Part shown: positions 50,688 to 61,998 of the stretch, piece by piece
How the letters are laid out: the number at the start of each line of letters is the position of its first letter
Position numbering within the stretch: the first letter of the stretch is position 1
NCBI RefSeq assembly: GCF_009792795.1
Contig: NZ_VKHQ01000002.1
Location: forward strand, 62,001 to 126,000
DNA from: Cognatiluteimonas profundi
GTDB taxonomy: Bacteria; Pseudomonadota; Gammaproteobacteria; Xanthomonadales; Xanthomonadaceae
Direction: 5' to 3'
Length of the DNA: 64,000 nucleotides
The notes under the pieces: model-generated
The model's input: only the letters and a program-made list of their open reading frames with translations
What the model was told of the DNA's origin: nothing
Databases searched by the model: none
Translations under genes and position numbers: made by a program

Positions 50688-51782
50688 CTAGTGCAGGCGG
50701 AAGACGGGTGGATCGCCTTCCTCGTCGATCAGCACGGTGTCGTCCACCAGCCGGCGGAAGCCGCTCATGCCGGTGGCAAGGTCCAGGTCGACCTCCAGGC
50801 CGGCCGGGGTGGCCCGCACCGGGATGACCCTGCGCACCACCGGCACGCCCTGCAGGTAACCGGACAGGCGCATGAAGTCCTCGCTGCTGTCGATTCCGGT
50901 GAAGGTCACCCGGTAGATGCCGGGCGGGCCCGCACTGCCGGCCTTGGCATAGCGACGCACCAGCGCATCGGCCGCTCCATCGGCGCCGCCGGCCATCGCG
51001 CGCCGCGCATCGTGTTCCTGCGAAGTCCAGTGGGACAACACGCGTCCGCTGTCGACGAACGTCCAGTCGGCGGTCCAGCCCTGCGCGCTGCGATACAGCT
51101 TGCCGATCAACTGCATCGGGGGGCTGTAGCGCGACGACAGCCGCGCCACGGCGGCCGTGTCGCCACGCCAGATCGCGCCCACGGCCGCCTGTTCGGCGGC
51201 CGTGCCCGATGGCAGGCCCAGCTTGAAGCCGCGCTCGACCGCGCGATCCAGCACCGAACGCGCCGCGACGGATTGCCCCAGCCCGACCAGCCGCGGGCCA
51301 TGGCCATCATCGATGGCCAGCCACAGCACCGGCTTCGGACGCGGCTGCGGCCACACCGGCAATCCCAGCGCCGCGATCAGGTTGTCGACCTTGTCCTGGT
51401 CGAAGCGGACCACCAGCGTCGTGTCGTAGGTCGGCGCGCCGGTCGTGGGCGAGATCCCTTCGTCCTGCCGGTAATCGTAGCCATCGACATATTGGCGGGC
51501 GTTGCGCAATTCCTGGCCGACGCCGGGACGTGCGCTGACGTTGCGGTCGCCGGACAGCCTGCCGAGCACCTGCTGGAGGGCGCGCGCGAATCCGACGTTG
51601 CGTTCGCTCTCGCTCTGGCTGCGGACAGTCGCCTCGGCCTGGTACATGCCCTGCGCGGACGCACGATCGCCCTCCACCCGCTGGGCGAATGCCACGCCAA
51701 ACCCACCGTCGAGAAGCATCCCGCCGGTCAGCACGGCCAGCATTACCGCCGTCACACAGGTCATCCGGATTGCCAGGCGCAT
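50688..51782 (-). CDS. DUF2066 domain-containing exported protein
   Basis: A 364-residue protein with a signal peptide (ending AFAQ). The first domain has YQAEATVRSQSESERNVGFA and ALQQVLGRLSGDRN, a typical DUF2066 start; a C-terminal part ends in ...LVDDTVLIDEEGD. The ATG at 51782 follows AAGGA by 6 bases. Function unknown. It is 3 bases before perM and is the first gene of the DUF2066-perM-hda unit. Confidence 0.85.
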   Translation of the reverse strand: MRLAIRMTCVTAVMLAVLTGGMLLDGGFGVAFAQRVEGDRASAQGMYQAEATVRSQSESERNVGFARALQQVLGRLSGDRNVSARPGVGQELRNARQYVDGYDYRQDEGISPTTGAPTYDTTLVVRFDQDKVDNLIAALGLPVWPQPRPKPVLWLAIDDGHGPRLVGLGQSVAARSVLDRAVERGFKLGLPSGTAAEQAAVGAIWRGDTAAVARLSSRYSPPMQLIGKLYRSAQGWTADWTFVDSGRVLSHWTSQEHDARRAMAGGADGAADALVRRYAKAGSAGPPGIYRVTFTGIDSSEDFMRLSGYLQGVPVVRRVIPVRATPAGLEVDLDLATGMSGFRRLVDDTVLIDEEGDPPVFRLH

Positions 51783-51859
51783 CGTCCATCCTTGCCACGA
51801 ACCAGCGGAAATGGTGCCGCACCCACGCCAGCGCGTCCATGACGACGACCCGGCGCTGC

Positions 51860-51865
51860 TAAAAT
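51860..51865 (+). promoter_or_regulatory. Candidate -10 box for purM
   Basis: TAAAAT lies 41 bases before the purM GTG and overlaps an in-frame ATG at 51864. A start of transcription near 51872 would exclude that ATG and support the GTG at 51906. No good -35 was identified. Confidence 0.35.
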
Positions 51866-51905
51866 GACCGGTCCAGCGCCCTTTGCGCACGTTGCCGGGA
51901 CACGC

Positions 51906-52940
51906 GTGAATACCCCTACCCCCCTGACCTACCGTGATTCGGGCGTCGACATCGATGCCGGCAACGCCCTTGTCGAGCGCATCAAGCCACTGGTCAAGCG
52001 CAGCTTCCGCCCGGAGGTCATGGGCGGACTCGGCGGTTTCGGCGCCCTGTTCGACCTGTCGGGCAAGTACCGCGAGCCGGTGCTGGTGTCCGGCACCGAC
52101 GGCGTCGGCACCAAGCTCAAGCTGGCCCAGCAGCTCGGCCGCCACGACACCATCGGCATCGACCTGGTCGGCATGTGCGTCAACGACGTACTGGTGCAGG
52201 GCGCGGAGCCGCTGTTCTTCCTCGATTACTTCGCGACCGGGAAACTCGACATCGAGACGACCGTCGCCGTCGTCGGTGGCATCGCGCGCGGCTGCGAAAT
52301 GGCTGGTTGCGCGCTCATCGGCGGCGAAACCGCCGAGATGCCCGACATGTATCCGCCAGGCGAATACGACCTCGCCGGCTTCACCGTCGGCGCCGTCGAA
52401 AAGTCGCAACTGGTCGACGGCAGCAAGGTGCGCGCTGGCGACGTGCTGGTCGGCATCGCATCCAGCGGGCCGCATTCCAATGGCTATTCGCTCATCCGCC
52501 GCATCTTCGACCGCGCCGGGCGACCGGGCGACCTGGACATCGGCGGCGTCGCGCTGATCGATGCGCTGATGGCGCCGACCGCGCTCTACGTCAAGCCGAT
52601 CCTCGAATTGCTGGGCAGGCATGACCTGCACGCGATGGCGCACATCACCGGCGGCGGCCTGACCGAGAACATCATCCGCGTCATCCCCGACGGCCTTGCA
52701 CTGGAAATCGAGGCAAGCGCGATCGTGTTGCCGCCCGTGTTCGACTGGCTGCAGCGCGAAGGCGCGGTGTCGATGCCGGAAATGTGGCGCACCTTCAATT
52801 GCGGCGTCGGCTTCGTGCTGGTCGTGTCGCCCGGCGACGTCGCTGCCGTCGCATCCGACCTGGACCGACTGGGCCTGTCCCACCGCCAGGTTGGCGGCGT
52901 CGTGGCGGCCAGCGGCGGCGAACGCGTCCGCATCGGCTGA
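51906..52940 (+). CDS. purM: Phosphoribosylformylglycinamidine cyclo-ligase
   Basis: A 344-residue PurM, the family length, closing the imidazole ring in purine synthesis (ATP-dependent, FGAM to AIR). It has [20 protein letters not shown] at the start, [23 protein letters not shown] and [11 protein letters not shown]. The GTG start at 51906 has GGGA about 5 bases upstream; an ATG at 51864 would add 14 residues with no homology. purN follows 5 bases later. Confidence 0.95.
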   Translation: MNTPTPLTYRDSGVDIDAGNALVERIKPLVKRSFRPEVMGGLGGFGALFDLSGKYREPVLVSGTDGVGTKLKLAQQLGRHDTIGIDLVGMCVNDVLVQGAEPLFFLDYFATGKLDIETTVAVVGGIARGCEMAGCALIGGETAEMPDMYPPGEYDLAGFTVGAVEKSQLVDGSKVRAGDVLVGIASSGPHSNGYSLIRRIFDRAGRPGDLDIGGVALIDALMAPTALYVKPILELLGRHDLHAMAHITGGGLTENIIRVIPDGLALEIEASAIVLPPVFDWLQREGAVSMPEMWRTFNCGVGFVLVVSPGDVAAVASDLDRLGLSHRQVGGVVAASGGERVRIG

Positions 52941-52945
52941 TCGCC

Positions 52946-53599
52946 ATGCTCCGGATCGCGGTGCTGGCGTCGGGCCGCGGCAGCAACCTGCAGGCGATGA
53001 TCGACGCCATCGCCGTGGGCACGCTGGACGCGCGCATCACCGGCGTGTTCTCCGACAACGCCGCCGCGCCCGCGTTGCGGCGCGCGGTTGACGCCGGCCT
53101 CCCGGCGCGCGCGCTGGATCCGAAATCATTCGCCAAGCGATCCGCGTTCGACGCGGCATTGTTCGGGCAGGTCGAGGCGTCGCAACCCGACGTCATCGTC
53201 TGCGCCGGTTACATGCGCCTCATCTCCGCGCCTGCCGTGCGGGAACGCCGCGGCCGGCTGCTCAACATCCATCCCTCGCTGCTGCCCGCATTCAAGGGCC
53301 TGCACACGCATGCGCAGGCGCTGGCGGCGGGCGTCCATGAACATGGCGCGAGCGTCCACTTCATCACGCCCGACCTCGACGGCGGCCCGGTGATCGCGCA
53401 GGCGCGTGTTCCGGTGCTTGCGGGCGACCAAGCGGATTCCCTGTCCAGGCGGGTGCTGGCGCGCGAGCACCTGTTGCTGCTGGCGACCCTCCGGCTGTTC
53501 GCTGCCGGCCGCGTGGCCCTGCTGGGCGAAGCCATCCACGTCGATGGCAGGCCGCTGGCGACCCCTCTTCAGCTGGCAGCCAACAACGACTTCCCATGA
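52946..53599 (+). CDS. purN: Phosphoribosylglycinamide formyltransferase
   Basis: A 217-residue PurN that transfers a formyl group from formyl-THF to GAR. It has the phosphate loop SGRGSNLQAMID, AGYMRLIS, the catalytic NIHPSLLPAFKG and HFITPDLDGGPVI. It is co-transcribed with purM (5-base gap). The DUF3108 gene starts 10 bases later, so a transcript may continue into it. Confidence 0.96.
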   Translation: MLRIAVLASGRGSNLQAMIDAIAVGTLDARITGVFSDNAAAPALRRAVDAGLPARALDPKSFAKRSAFDAALFGQVEASQPDVIVCAGYMRLISAPAVRERRGRLLNIHPSLLPAFKGLHTHAQALAAGVHEHGASVHFITPDLDGGPVIAQARVPVLAGDQADSLSRRVLAREHLLLLATLRLFAAGRVALLGEAIHVDGRPLATPLQLAANNDFP

Positions 53600-53609
53600 T
53601 GTGCCGCTG

Positions 53610-54335
53610 ATGTCCCGACTCCCTTCCCTCGCGCTGCTGCTGATCCTGCCCTTGGCCGTGCATGCCGAAGCACCGCCATCTGATGCGCTTGAGCCGTTCC
53701 AGGCCACCTACCAGGTGTTCCACGGTGGCCGCGAACTCGGTGAGGCAAGCTTGCAGCTGGTGCATGTGGATGGAGCGCGCTGGCGCGTCGACCTGGCCAT
53801 GCGTGGCAGCGGCCTGATGCGCCTGACCGGGCTCAACGTGCAACAAAGCACGCTGTTCGACACCAACGGCCACGACTATCGCCCGCTGTCGCAGAGCACG
53901 GTGAAGCGCGCGTTCCTGTCGACCCGGAAGACCGTCGGCCTGTACGACTGGAACCGACGGATCGCGCATTGGACTGGCGACGTCAGGAAAGGCCATGCGG
54001 GTCCTGTCGCGCTGCAGGACGGCGACATGAGCGGCTTGCTGATCGACCTGGCGGTGATCCGCGATGCGAGCCCGGGCCAGGGCCTGCACTACCGGTTCGT
54101 CGACGACGGACGCGTGCGCGAGCACGACTGGGTCGTCGCGCCGGAGACCGAAAGCATCTCGGTCGGCGACCTGAGTTACGACGCCATGCGCGCCAACCGC
54201 ATCCAGGACGGTGGCGACGACACGTTGATCTGGGTGGCGTCGGGAGTCCCGACACCGATCCGCATCCTGCAGCGCGAAGACGGCAGCGACAGCACCGATT
54301 TGCGCCTCATCCAATACAAGGGAGTTGCACCATGA
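53610..54335 (+). CDS. DUF3108 domain exported protein (copy 1)
   Basis: A 241-residue protein with a signal peptide (ending VHA). The mature part matches the DUF3108 family: FQATYQVFHGGRELGEASL, TLFDTNGHDYRPLSQ, VGLYDWNRRIAHWTGD and VPTPIRILQRED. Periplasmic proteins of this family are of unknown function and are often encoded beside purN in this group. It overlaps the second copy by four bases. Confidence 0.85.
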   Translation: MSRLPSLALLLILPLAVHAEAPPSDALEPFQATYQVFHGGRELGEASLQLVHVDGARWRVDLAMRGSGLMRLTGLNVQQSTLFDTNGHDYRPLSQSTVKRAFLSTRKTVGLYDWNRRIAHWTGDVRKGHAGPVALQDGDMSGLLIDLAVIRDASPGQGLHYRFVDDGRVREHDWVVAPETESISVGDLSYDAMRANRIQDGGDDTLIWVASGVPTPIRILQREDGSDSTDLRLIQYKGVAP

Positions 54336-55042
54336 GCATCCACACCAGCCGGACCAAAGGCCTCACGGCATGGACTGCCACCATGGCACTCCTGCTTGCC
54401 AGCGCGGGCGCGCTGGCATCGCAGCCTGGCGAACTGAAGCCGTTCAATGCGGACTACCAGGCCAACTACATGGGCCTGCAGGGCAACGGCCGGATGACGC
54501 TCGCGCCCGCCGGGGGCAATCGCTGGAAGTACAGCCTGGATATCCACAGCACCATCGCCACCCTCAGCCAGAGCACCGTGTTCGACCAGCACGACGGCCA
54601 GTGGCGCCCGCTGTCCGGCAACGATTCGTCGATGCTGCTGATCCGCAAGGCGAACAAGAACGCGACGTACGACTGGGCCACTGGCCAGGCGCGCTGGAGC
54701 GGCGACGTCAAGCCCGATCGCAGCGGTCCGGTCCCGCTGAAGGCCGGCGACATGGACGCGATGCTGATCAACATGGCGATTGCGCGCGACGTCCAGGCCG
54801 GCAAGCCGCTGAACTACCGCATGGTCGACGATGGCCGCGCGAAGCAGCTGAGTTACCAGGTGGTCGGCAAGGAAGCCATCACCATCGGTGGCCAGTCGCG
54901 CCAGGCGACCAAGGTCACGCGCACCGATGGCGATCGCCAGACGATGGTGTGGGTGGTGGATGGATTGCCGGTTCCCGCGCGGATCCTGCAGCGCAAGCAT
55001 GGCAACGACGAGATGGACCTGCAGCTGCAGGCGATCCGCTGA
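54332..55042 (+). CDS. DUF3108 domain exported protein (copy 2)
   Basis: A 236-residue paralog of the gene before it, with a signal peptide (ending ALA) and the same landmarks: FNADYQANYMGLQGNGRMTL, TVFDQHDGQWRPLSG, ATYDWATGQARWSGD and LPVPARILQRKHG. The pair looks like a tandem duplication. Its ATG lies in the stop of copy 1. A hairpin follows before murA on the other strand. Confidence 0.86.
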   Translation: MSIHTSRTKGLTAWTATMALLLASAGALASQPGELKPFNADYQANYMGLQGNGRMTLAPAGGNRWKYSLDIHSTIATLSQSTVFDQHDGQWRPLSGNDSSMLLIRKANKNATYDWATGQARWSGDVKPDRSGPVPLKAGDMDAMLINMAIARDVQAGKPLNYRMVDDGRAKQLSYQVVGKEAITIGGQSRQATKVTRTDGDRQTMVWVVDGLPVPARILQRKHGNDEMDLQLQAIR

Positions 55043-55056
55043 CACGGGATGACGAC

Positions 55057-55082
55057 ACGCAAGCCCGGGACCGGGCTTGCGT
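55057..55082. terminator. Hairpin between convergent genes
   Basis: A 12-bp inverted repeat (ACGCAAGCCCGG/CCGGGCTTGCGT) with a 2-base centre lies between the DUF3108 and murA stops. There is no clear U-run. Confidence 0.55.
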
Positions 55083-55085
55083 GAC

Positions 55086-56577
<1,492 letters not shown>

Positions 56578-56644
56578 GAGGCTCCGGGCGGACGAACCGC
56601 GTAAACTGGAAGCCGTTCAGTCTAGCGGAAAGCCCCGGCCCGCA

Positions 56645-57640
56645 ATGCCGCCCGAGCCCGCAATATCTCCCTCCTTCGATCTGGCCAGCAGTGGTCGACG
56701 CGTTCTCGATCTCGAGATCCGTGGGCTGCAGGCCGTGGCCGGGCGCATCGATGGCGACTTCACCGCCGCCTGCAGGCTGCTGCTTGCCAGCCATGGCCGG
56801 GTGGTCTGCATCGGCATGGGCAAGTCCGGCCACATCGCCCGCAAGATCGCGGCGACGTTCGCCTCGACCGGCACGCCCGCCTTCTACGTGCATCCAGGCG
56901 AGGCCGGCCACGGCGACCTGGGCATGATCACCGACGCCGACGTCGTGCTGGCGCTGTCGAACTCCGGCGAGACCGACGAACTGCTGATGCTGTTGCCGGT
57001 GCTCAAGCGACAGGGCAACCAGCTGATCGCCATGACCGGCCGACCCGGCTCGACGCTCGCCCGGCAGGCAGACGTGCACCTGGACGTCAGTGTCCCGGCC
57101 GAGGCCTGCCCGTTGGCATTGGCCCCGACCACCAGCACCACCGCTGCGCTGGCGCTTGGCGACGCGCTTGCCGTCGCGCTGCTCGAGGCACGCGGCTTCA
57201 CCGCCGACGACTTCGCGCGCTCGCATCCGGCCGGTGCGCTCGGGCGGCGACTGCTGCTGCACATCACCGACGTCATGCACGCCGGCGACAACGTCCCGCG
57301 CGTGCTGGCGGACGCCACGCTGAGCGAAGCGCTGGTCGAGATGAGTCGCAAGCGCCTGGGCATGACGGCCATCGTCGACGACAGCGGGCGGCTGCTTGGC
57401 CTGTTCACCGATGGCGACCTGCGACGGGCCCTGGACGACGCCGCCATCGACCTGCGCCAGACCCGCATCGATGCGGTGATGACGCGCATGCCCAAAACCA
57501 TCGGCATGGATGCGCTGGCCGTCGAGGCGGCGCAGATGATGGAAACCCACCAGATCAATGCACTGCTGGTCGTCGACCCGCAGCAGCACGTCGTCGGTGC
57601 GCTCAACATTCATGACCTGTTGCGGGCACGGGTGGTCTAA
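56645..57640 (+). CDS. kdsD: Arabinose-5-phosphate isomerase (KpsF/GutQ family)
   Basis: A 331-residue enzyme converting ribulose-5-phosphate to arabinose-5-phosphate, first step to KDO. The SIS domain has CIGMGKSGHIARKIAATFAS and ALSNSGETDELL, followed by two CBS domains (ITDVMHAGDNVP, DLRRALDDAAIDL, VMTRMPKT). The ATG at 56645 was chosen over longer forms that lack homology. It starts the LPS/Lpt block. Confidence 0.95.
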   Translation: MPPEPAISPSFDLASSGRRVLDLEIRGLQAVAGRIDGDFTAACRLLLASHGRVVCIGMGKSGHIARKIAATFASTGTPAFYVHPGEAGHGDLGMITDADVVLALSNSGETDELLMLLPVLKRQGNQLIAMTGRPGSTLARQADVHLDVSVPAEACPLALAPTTSTTAALALGDALAVALLEARGFTADDFARSHPAGALGRRLLLHITDVMHAGDNVPRVLADATLSEALVEMSRKRLGMTAIVDDSGRLLGLFTDGDLRRALDDAAIDLRQTRIDAVMTRMPKTIGMDALAVEAAQMMETHQINALLVVDPQQHVVGALNIHDLLRARVV

Positions 57641-57694
57641 AGCTGCTTGCGCAATTGTCGTTCCGCCCGCCGATTTCCCTGGACAACGCACCCG

Positions 57695-58261
57695 ATGCCC
57701 TATTCGCATATCAGCGACTTCCCCGCCGACATCCTTGCGCGCGCCGCCAAGGTGCGACTGGCGTGCTTCGACGTGGATGGCACGCTCACCGACGGACGAC
57801 TGGTCTTCGACAGCGATGGCCGCGAAATCAAGGCATTCCATTCGCGCGACGGCCAGGGCCTGACATTGCTCCGGCGCGCGGGGATTCCGGTTGCATTCGT
57901 GACCGCCCGTGGCGGCGTGATCGCGGAACTCCGCGCCGCCGAACTCGGCGTGCAAGCCTTTACCAAGGTCCGCGACAAACTCGCCTGCGTCGGCGAGATC
58001 GCCGCGGGGATGGGCATCGGGATGGACGCGGTGGCCTTCATGGGCGACGACTATTCCGACCTGGGCGTACTGCAGGCCGCAGGCCTGTCGGTGGCGCCAG
58101 CCGATGCGCACGCATGGGTCCGTGAGCGCGTGCATTGGCGCACGATCGCCAACGGCGGCGCGGGCGCGGCACGCGAGCTTTGCGACCTGCTGCTTGCAGC
58201 ACAGGGCCACGCCGACGCCATGCTTCGCCAGGCGCTGCACACCGGGCCGTTGCCGGCATGA
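57695..58261 (+). CDS. kdsC: KDO-8-phosphate phosphatase
   Basis: A 188-residue HAD-family phosphatase that makes KDO. The DxD nucleophile motif is CFDVDGTLTDG, the HSRDGQG and VTARGG segments follow, and MGDDYSDLGVL carries the metal site. It overlaps lptC by four bases. It is the second gene in the block. Confidence 0.95.
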   Translation: MPYSHISDFPADILARAAKVRLACFDVDGTLTDGRLVFDSDGREIKAFHSRDGQGLTLLRRAGIPVAFVTARGGVIAELRAAELGVQAFTKVRDKLACVGEIAAGMGIGMDAVAFMGDDYSDLGVLQAAGLSVAPADAHAWVRERVHWRTIANGGAGAARELCDLLLAAQGHADAMLRQALHTGPLPA

Positions 58262-58815
58262 ACCTTCGCGCGGTACTCATCGCTTCCCTGGTGCTTGGTG
58301 CGGTGTTGACCGGCTGGCTGGTGCTGCGACATCGGGCCCACCAGGCGGTCGGCGGCACGGGCAGCGGGCGGTCGGATTTCGTGCTGCGCGATTTCGAGCT
58401 GATCTCCCTGGACAAGACCGGCAAGGAGGCCTTCACCCTGCGCGCTCCGCTGCTGGAGCAGACGCCCGGCGCGCGCACCATGGAACTGTCGTCGCCCCTG
58501 TTCCTGCTGCCCGACATCAACGGTCACTACTGGTCGGTGCGCTCGCGCACCGGCTGGGTCAGCAAGGACCACGACGAGCTGCGCTTGCGTGGCCGGGTCG
58601 TGACTGTCAGCCCGACAGAGGATCCGCGCCGCATCACGATGAACACCGAACAACTGAACGTCTACCCGAATACGCGCACAGCGACGTCCAAAGCCGTCGT
58701 GACCGTGGCCGAACCGGGCCTTACAATGCGGGGCCGCGGCCTCCAGGCTGATCTTGCCGCGAAGCGCTTCACCCTCCTTTCCCAGGCGACCGCTCGTTAT
58801 GTCCCGTCACATTGA
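58258..58815 (+). CDS. lptC: LPS export protein LptC
   Basis: A 185-residue bitopic protein. The N-terminal helix (AVLIASLVLGAVLTGWLVL, residues 5-23) anchors it in the inner membrane, and the periplasmic part is a beta-jellyroll passing LPS from LptB2FG to LptA. It overlaps kdsC by 4 and lptA by 17 bases. Confidence 0.9.
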   Translation: MNLRAVLIASLVLGAVLTGWLVLRHRAHQAVGGTGSGRSDFVLRDFELISLDKTGKEAFTLRAPLLEQTPGARTMELSSPLFLLPDINGHYWSVRSRTGWVSKDHDELRLRGRVVTVSPTEDPRRITMNTEQLNVYPNTRTATSKAVVTVAEPGLTMRGRGLQADLAAKRFTLLSQATARYVPSH

Positions 58816-59347
58816 TGCCCCGTTCGCGCGTGTCCTGCTGGCTTGCGTGCTGGCTTGCGCGACATCCATGGCGTTGGGCCGGACCACCGACCGCAGGCAG
58901 CCGATGGATGCCGAAGCCAACCAGAACACCTGCTCGCTGGGCGATGCGGGCCAGTGCGTGATGACCGGCAACGTGCGGATTACCCAGGGTTCGCTGGATA
59001 TCAGCGCCGCCAAGGCGACCATTTTCCGCGCCGGCGGGGATATCAGCCGGGCGCTGCTCAGTGGAAGCCCGGTCGTGCTGAAGCAGGAAATGGACGACGG
59101 CACGCCGATGACTGCCCGCGCGAACAACGTGGATTACAACCTCAGCACCGACGTCGTCATCTTCACCGGTGATGTCGTCATCCAGCAGCCGCGCGGCACG
59201 ATGAGCGGCCAGCGCGTGGTCTACAACCTGAAGACCGGCAACGTCGACAGCGGTGGCGAGGGCGGTGGCCGCGTCAAGATGCGCATCATGCCGAGGAATG
59301 CCGCCCCGGCCACGCCGCCACCCGCCCCCACCAAGACCACGCCCTGA
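58799..59347 (+). CDS. lptA: LPS transport periplasmic protein LptA
   Basis: A 182-residue protein with a signal peptide (hydrophobic core around [15 protein letters not shown]). The core has [31 protein letters not shown] and [15 protein letters not shown], as in the OstA/LptA fold. A Pro/Ala tail ends it. It bridges LPS across the periplasm. It overlaps lptC by 17 bases and lptB by one. Confidence 0.9.
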   Translation: MSRHIDAPFARVLLACVLACATSMALGRTTDRRQPMDAEANQNTCSLGDAGQCVMTGNVRITQGSLDISAAKATIFRAGGDISRALLSGSPVVLKQEMDDGTPMTARANNVDYNLSTDVVIFTGDVVIQQPRGTMSGQRVVYNLKTGNVDSGGEGGGRVKMRIMPRNAAPATPPPAPTKTTP

Positions 59348-60066
59348 TGCTGGTCGCCGAAGGGCTGCGCAAGCGCTATCGCTCACGCGAGGTCGTCCAT
59401 GACTTCGGCCTGACCCTGGATGCGGGCGAGGTCGTCGGATTGCTCGGGCCCAATGGCGCGGGCAAGACCACCTGTTTCTACATGATCGTCGGCCTGGTGC
59501 CGGCCGATGCCGGCCGGATCATCCTCGACGGCCGCGACATCACCGCCGAGCCGATGTACACGCGTGCCAAGCTGGGTGTGGGCTACCTCCCGCAGGAACC
59601 TTCCGTGTTCCGCAAGCTCAGCGTGGCCGACAACCTGCGGCTGGTGCTGGAATTGCGGCCGGACCTGGACCGGGCCGGGCGCGAGGCCGAACTGGCCAGC
59701 CTGATGGATGAGTTGCAGGTCGCCCACGTGGCCGACCAGAGCGGGGCCAGCCTGTCGGGCGGTGAGCGCCGACGCGTCGAGATCGCCCGTGCGCTGGCCG
59801 CAAAGCCCCGCCTGATGCTGCTGGACGAACCGTTCGCGGGCGTGGACCCCATTTCAGTGGGCGAAATCCAGCGCATCGTCCGCCACCTGAAGAATCGCGG
59901 CATCGGTGTGCTGATCACCGACCACAACGTGCGCGAGACCTTGGGCATTTGCGACCGCGCGTATATCCTCAACGAAGGCGGCGTGCTCGCGCAGGGGGCT
60001 CCGGACGCGCTGCTGGCGAATCCCGACGTGCGTCGCGTCTACCTGGGCGAATCCTTCCGTCTCTGA
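59347..60066 (+). CDS. lptB: LPS export ABC ATPase LptB
   Basis: A 239-residue ABC ATPase driving LPS extraction. Walker A is GPNGAGKTT, the signature is [16 protein letters not shown] and Walker B is [10 protein letters not shown], with DHNVRETL as the H-loop. It starts in the lptA stop (TGATG). rpoN follows after 40 bases. Confidence 0.97.
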   Translation: MLVAEGLRKRYRSREVVHDFGLTLDAGEVVGLLGPNGAGKTTCFYMIVGLVPADAGRIILDGRDITAEPMYTRAKLGVGYLPQEPSVFRKLSVADNLRLVLELRPDLDRAGREAELASLMDELQVAHVADQSGASLSGGERRRVEIARALAAKPRLMLLDEPFAGVDPISVGEIQRIVRHLKNRGIGVLITDHNVRETLGICDRAYILNEGGVLAQGAPDALLANPDVRRVYLGESFRL

Positions 60067-60106
60067 CCGCGGCGCCGTCCTTCTCCCCGGACGTGTCCCT
60101 CTGGTC

Positions 60107-61531
60107 ATGAAACCGCGTTTGCAGACATCGATGGGCCAGCAGCTGGTACTGACGCCGCAGTTGCGCCAGGCCATCCACTTGCTGCAGCTGTCGGCGCTCG
60201 AACTGGACGCCGAACTGGCCGAAGCGGTGGAGACCAACCCGCTGCTCGACTGGGCCGAACCCGAGCCGATCCGTACCGGGTCCGCCGACGGCGAGAGCCC
60301 GTCCGAAGGCGATGGTGGCGATACGTTCGGAGCGGACGATGCGCCACCGTGGACACGTGGCGAGGATGCCTGGCAGCAGCGCGTCGGCCCGTCATCCGAT
60401 GGCGACGAGGACGACGGCGATGCCGCCGATCGCATCGCCGAGCCGCAGACGCTGCAGGACCACCTGCAATGGCAACTGCACCTGACCCACCTGTCGCCCC
60501 GCGATCGCCGGATCGGGCTGACGCTGATCGATGCCATCGATGACGATGGCTACCTTCGCGAGCCATTCGCAGCCCTGCGCGAGGCATTGGTCCCCGACCT
60601 CGTCGTCACCGACGAGGAACTGCTCATGGTCCTGCATCAGCTGCAACGATTCGATCCTGCCGGCGTCGGCGCCCGCAGCCTGGGGGAATGCCTGTCGCTG
60701 CAGTTGGGGCCGCTGCCCGATGAAACCCCGGGCAGGTCACTGGCGCTGCGCATCACCGAAGGGCCAATCGACCGCCTGCCGAAAATCGGCATCGACGGCG
60801 TCGCCACCGAACTGCAATGCCCGGTCGAGGATGTCTCGCTGGCCCTGCAACTGCTGCGCTCGCTGGATCCGCGCCCCGGCGCCCAGATCGGCAGCCTGCC
60901 GGCGGATACCTACATCACGCCGGACTGCGTGATCTGGCGCCAGCATGGCGTCTGGCGCGTGGCCCTGGCGAACGGGCGCGCACCGCGCCTGACGATCCAT
61001 CGCGGCTACGAACAGATGATCGGCAGCGCCGGCACCAGCGACGCCGGCTACCTGCGCGGACGCCTGCAGGAAGCACGCTGGCTGCTGCGCAACATCGAAG
61101 CGCGCGGCGAAACACTCATCAAGGTCGTGCGTTGCCTGGTGCGACAGCAGTCGGGTTTCCTCGAATTCGGCGCGCAGGCGCTGCGGCCGTTGACATTGCG
61201 CGAAGTGGCATCGGAGGTCGGGCTGCACGAGTCGACCGTGTCGCGCGCGATTTCGCGCAAGTACGTGCGCACCCCGCGCGGCACCGTCGCGCTGCGCAGC
61301 TTCTTTGCCTCCGGCATCGACAGCGAGGGCGGCGGGGAAACCTCCAGCATCGCCATCCAGACCATGCTCCGCCGCCTGATCGACGCCGAGAACCCGCGCA
61401 AGCCCCTGTCGGACGCACGCCTGGCCGACACGCTCAAGGCGGCCGGGGTTCCGGTCGCGCGCCGCACGGTGGCCAAATACCGGGAGGCAATGGGCATTGC
61501 CTCGTCGCAGGAACGCGTACGCCTGGCCTGA
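60107..61531 (+). CDS. rpoN: RNA polymerase sigma-54 factor
   Basis: A 474-residue sigma-54. Region I is Gln/Leu rich (QLVLTPQLRQAIHLLQLSAL), followed by an acidic region II near residues 45-105. Region III includes the core-binding part and the HTH ESTVSRAISRKYVRTPRG, and ends with the RpoN box ARRTVAKYREAMGI. It directs RNA polymerase to -24/-12 promoters that need activators. It is directly followed by hpf. Confidence 0.97.
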   Translation: MKPRLQTSMGQQLVLTPQLRQAIHLLQLSALELDAELAEAVETNPLLDWAEPEPIRTGSADGESPSEGDGGDTFGADDAPPWTRGEDAWQQRVGPSSDGDEDDGDAADRIAEPQTLQDHLQWQLHLTHLSPRDRRIGLTLIDAIDDDGYLREPFAALREALVPDLVVTDEELLMVLHQLQRFDPAGVGARSLGECLSLQLGPLPDETPGRSLALRITEGPIDRLPKIGIDGVATELQCPVEDVSLALQLLRSLDPRPGAQIGSLPADTYITPDCVIWRQHGVWRVALANGRAPRLTIHRGYEQMIGSAGTSDAGYLRGRLQEARWLLRNIEARGETLIKVVRCLVRQQSGFLEFGAQALRPLTLREVASEVGLHESTVSRAISRKYVRTPRGTVALRSFFASGIDSEGGGETSSIAIQTMLRRLIDAENPRKPLSDARLADTLKAAGVPVARRTVAKYREAMGIASSQERVRLA

Positions 61532-61646
61532 CCGGACGCCGTGGATGCGACTATGCTGGTATCGAGGGACCGATTCAGATTTCCTTCACAGCACTCATCG
61601 CTTCCCGGGTGATGCTGTCCTACCCAGTCGCTAGAGGAGGTTGCCG

Positions 61647-61973
61647 ATGCGCATCGAAACCCACGGCCAGCAGATCGACGTCACTCCCCCGCTCCGCGAC
61701 TATGTCCAGACCCGGTTTGCCCGACTCGGCCGCCATTTCGAACAACCCATCGATGTCCGCGTGGTACTGAGCCTGGATCCGCCCGATCATCGCGCCGAGG
61801 CCACAGTCAATTTCAACGGCCGCACCTTGCATACGGATGCCTCGGCACTGGACATGTATGCCGCCATCGACCTGCTGAGCGACAAGCTCGACCGCCTGCT
61901 GCTGAAACACAAGGAGAAGATGGTCGATCACCATCGTGGTGAAAACCCGGCGCGCAGCGGCGATTTCGCCTGA
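61647..61973 (+). CDS. hpf: Ribosome hibernation-promoting factor, short form
   Basis: A 108-residue short HPF/RaiA-type protein that dimerises or silences ribosomes in stationary phase. The start MRIETHGQQIDVTPPLRDYV and the ATVNFNGRTLHTDASALDMY segment fit the family. GAGGAGG lies 6 bases before the ATG. It is the usual gene between rpoN and ptsN. Confidence 0.94.
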   Translation: MRIETHGQQIDVTPPLRDYVQTRFARLGRHFEQPIDVRVVLSLDPPDHRAEATVNFNGRTLHTDASALDMYAAIDLLSDKLDRLLLKHKEKMVDHHRGENPARSGDFA

Positions 61974-61998
61974 CTGCCGTCCAGTCGCAGTCCCGTCC

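Noticed and set aside
49056..51842. A 928-residue plus-strand frame opposite perM and DUF2066
   Set aside because: It spans three genuine minus-strand genes, has skewed composition and no recognisable motif.
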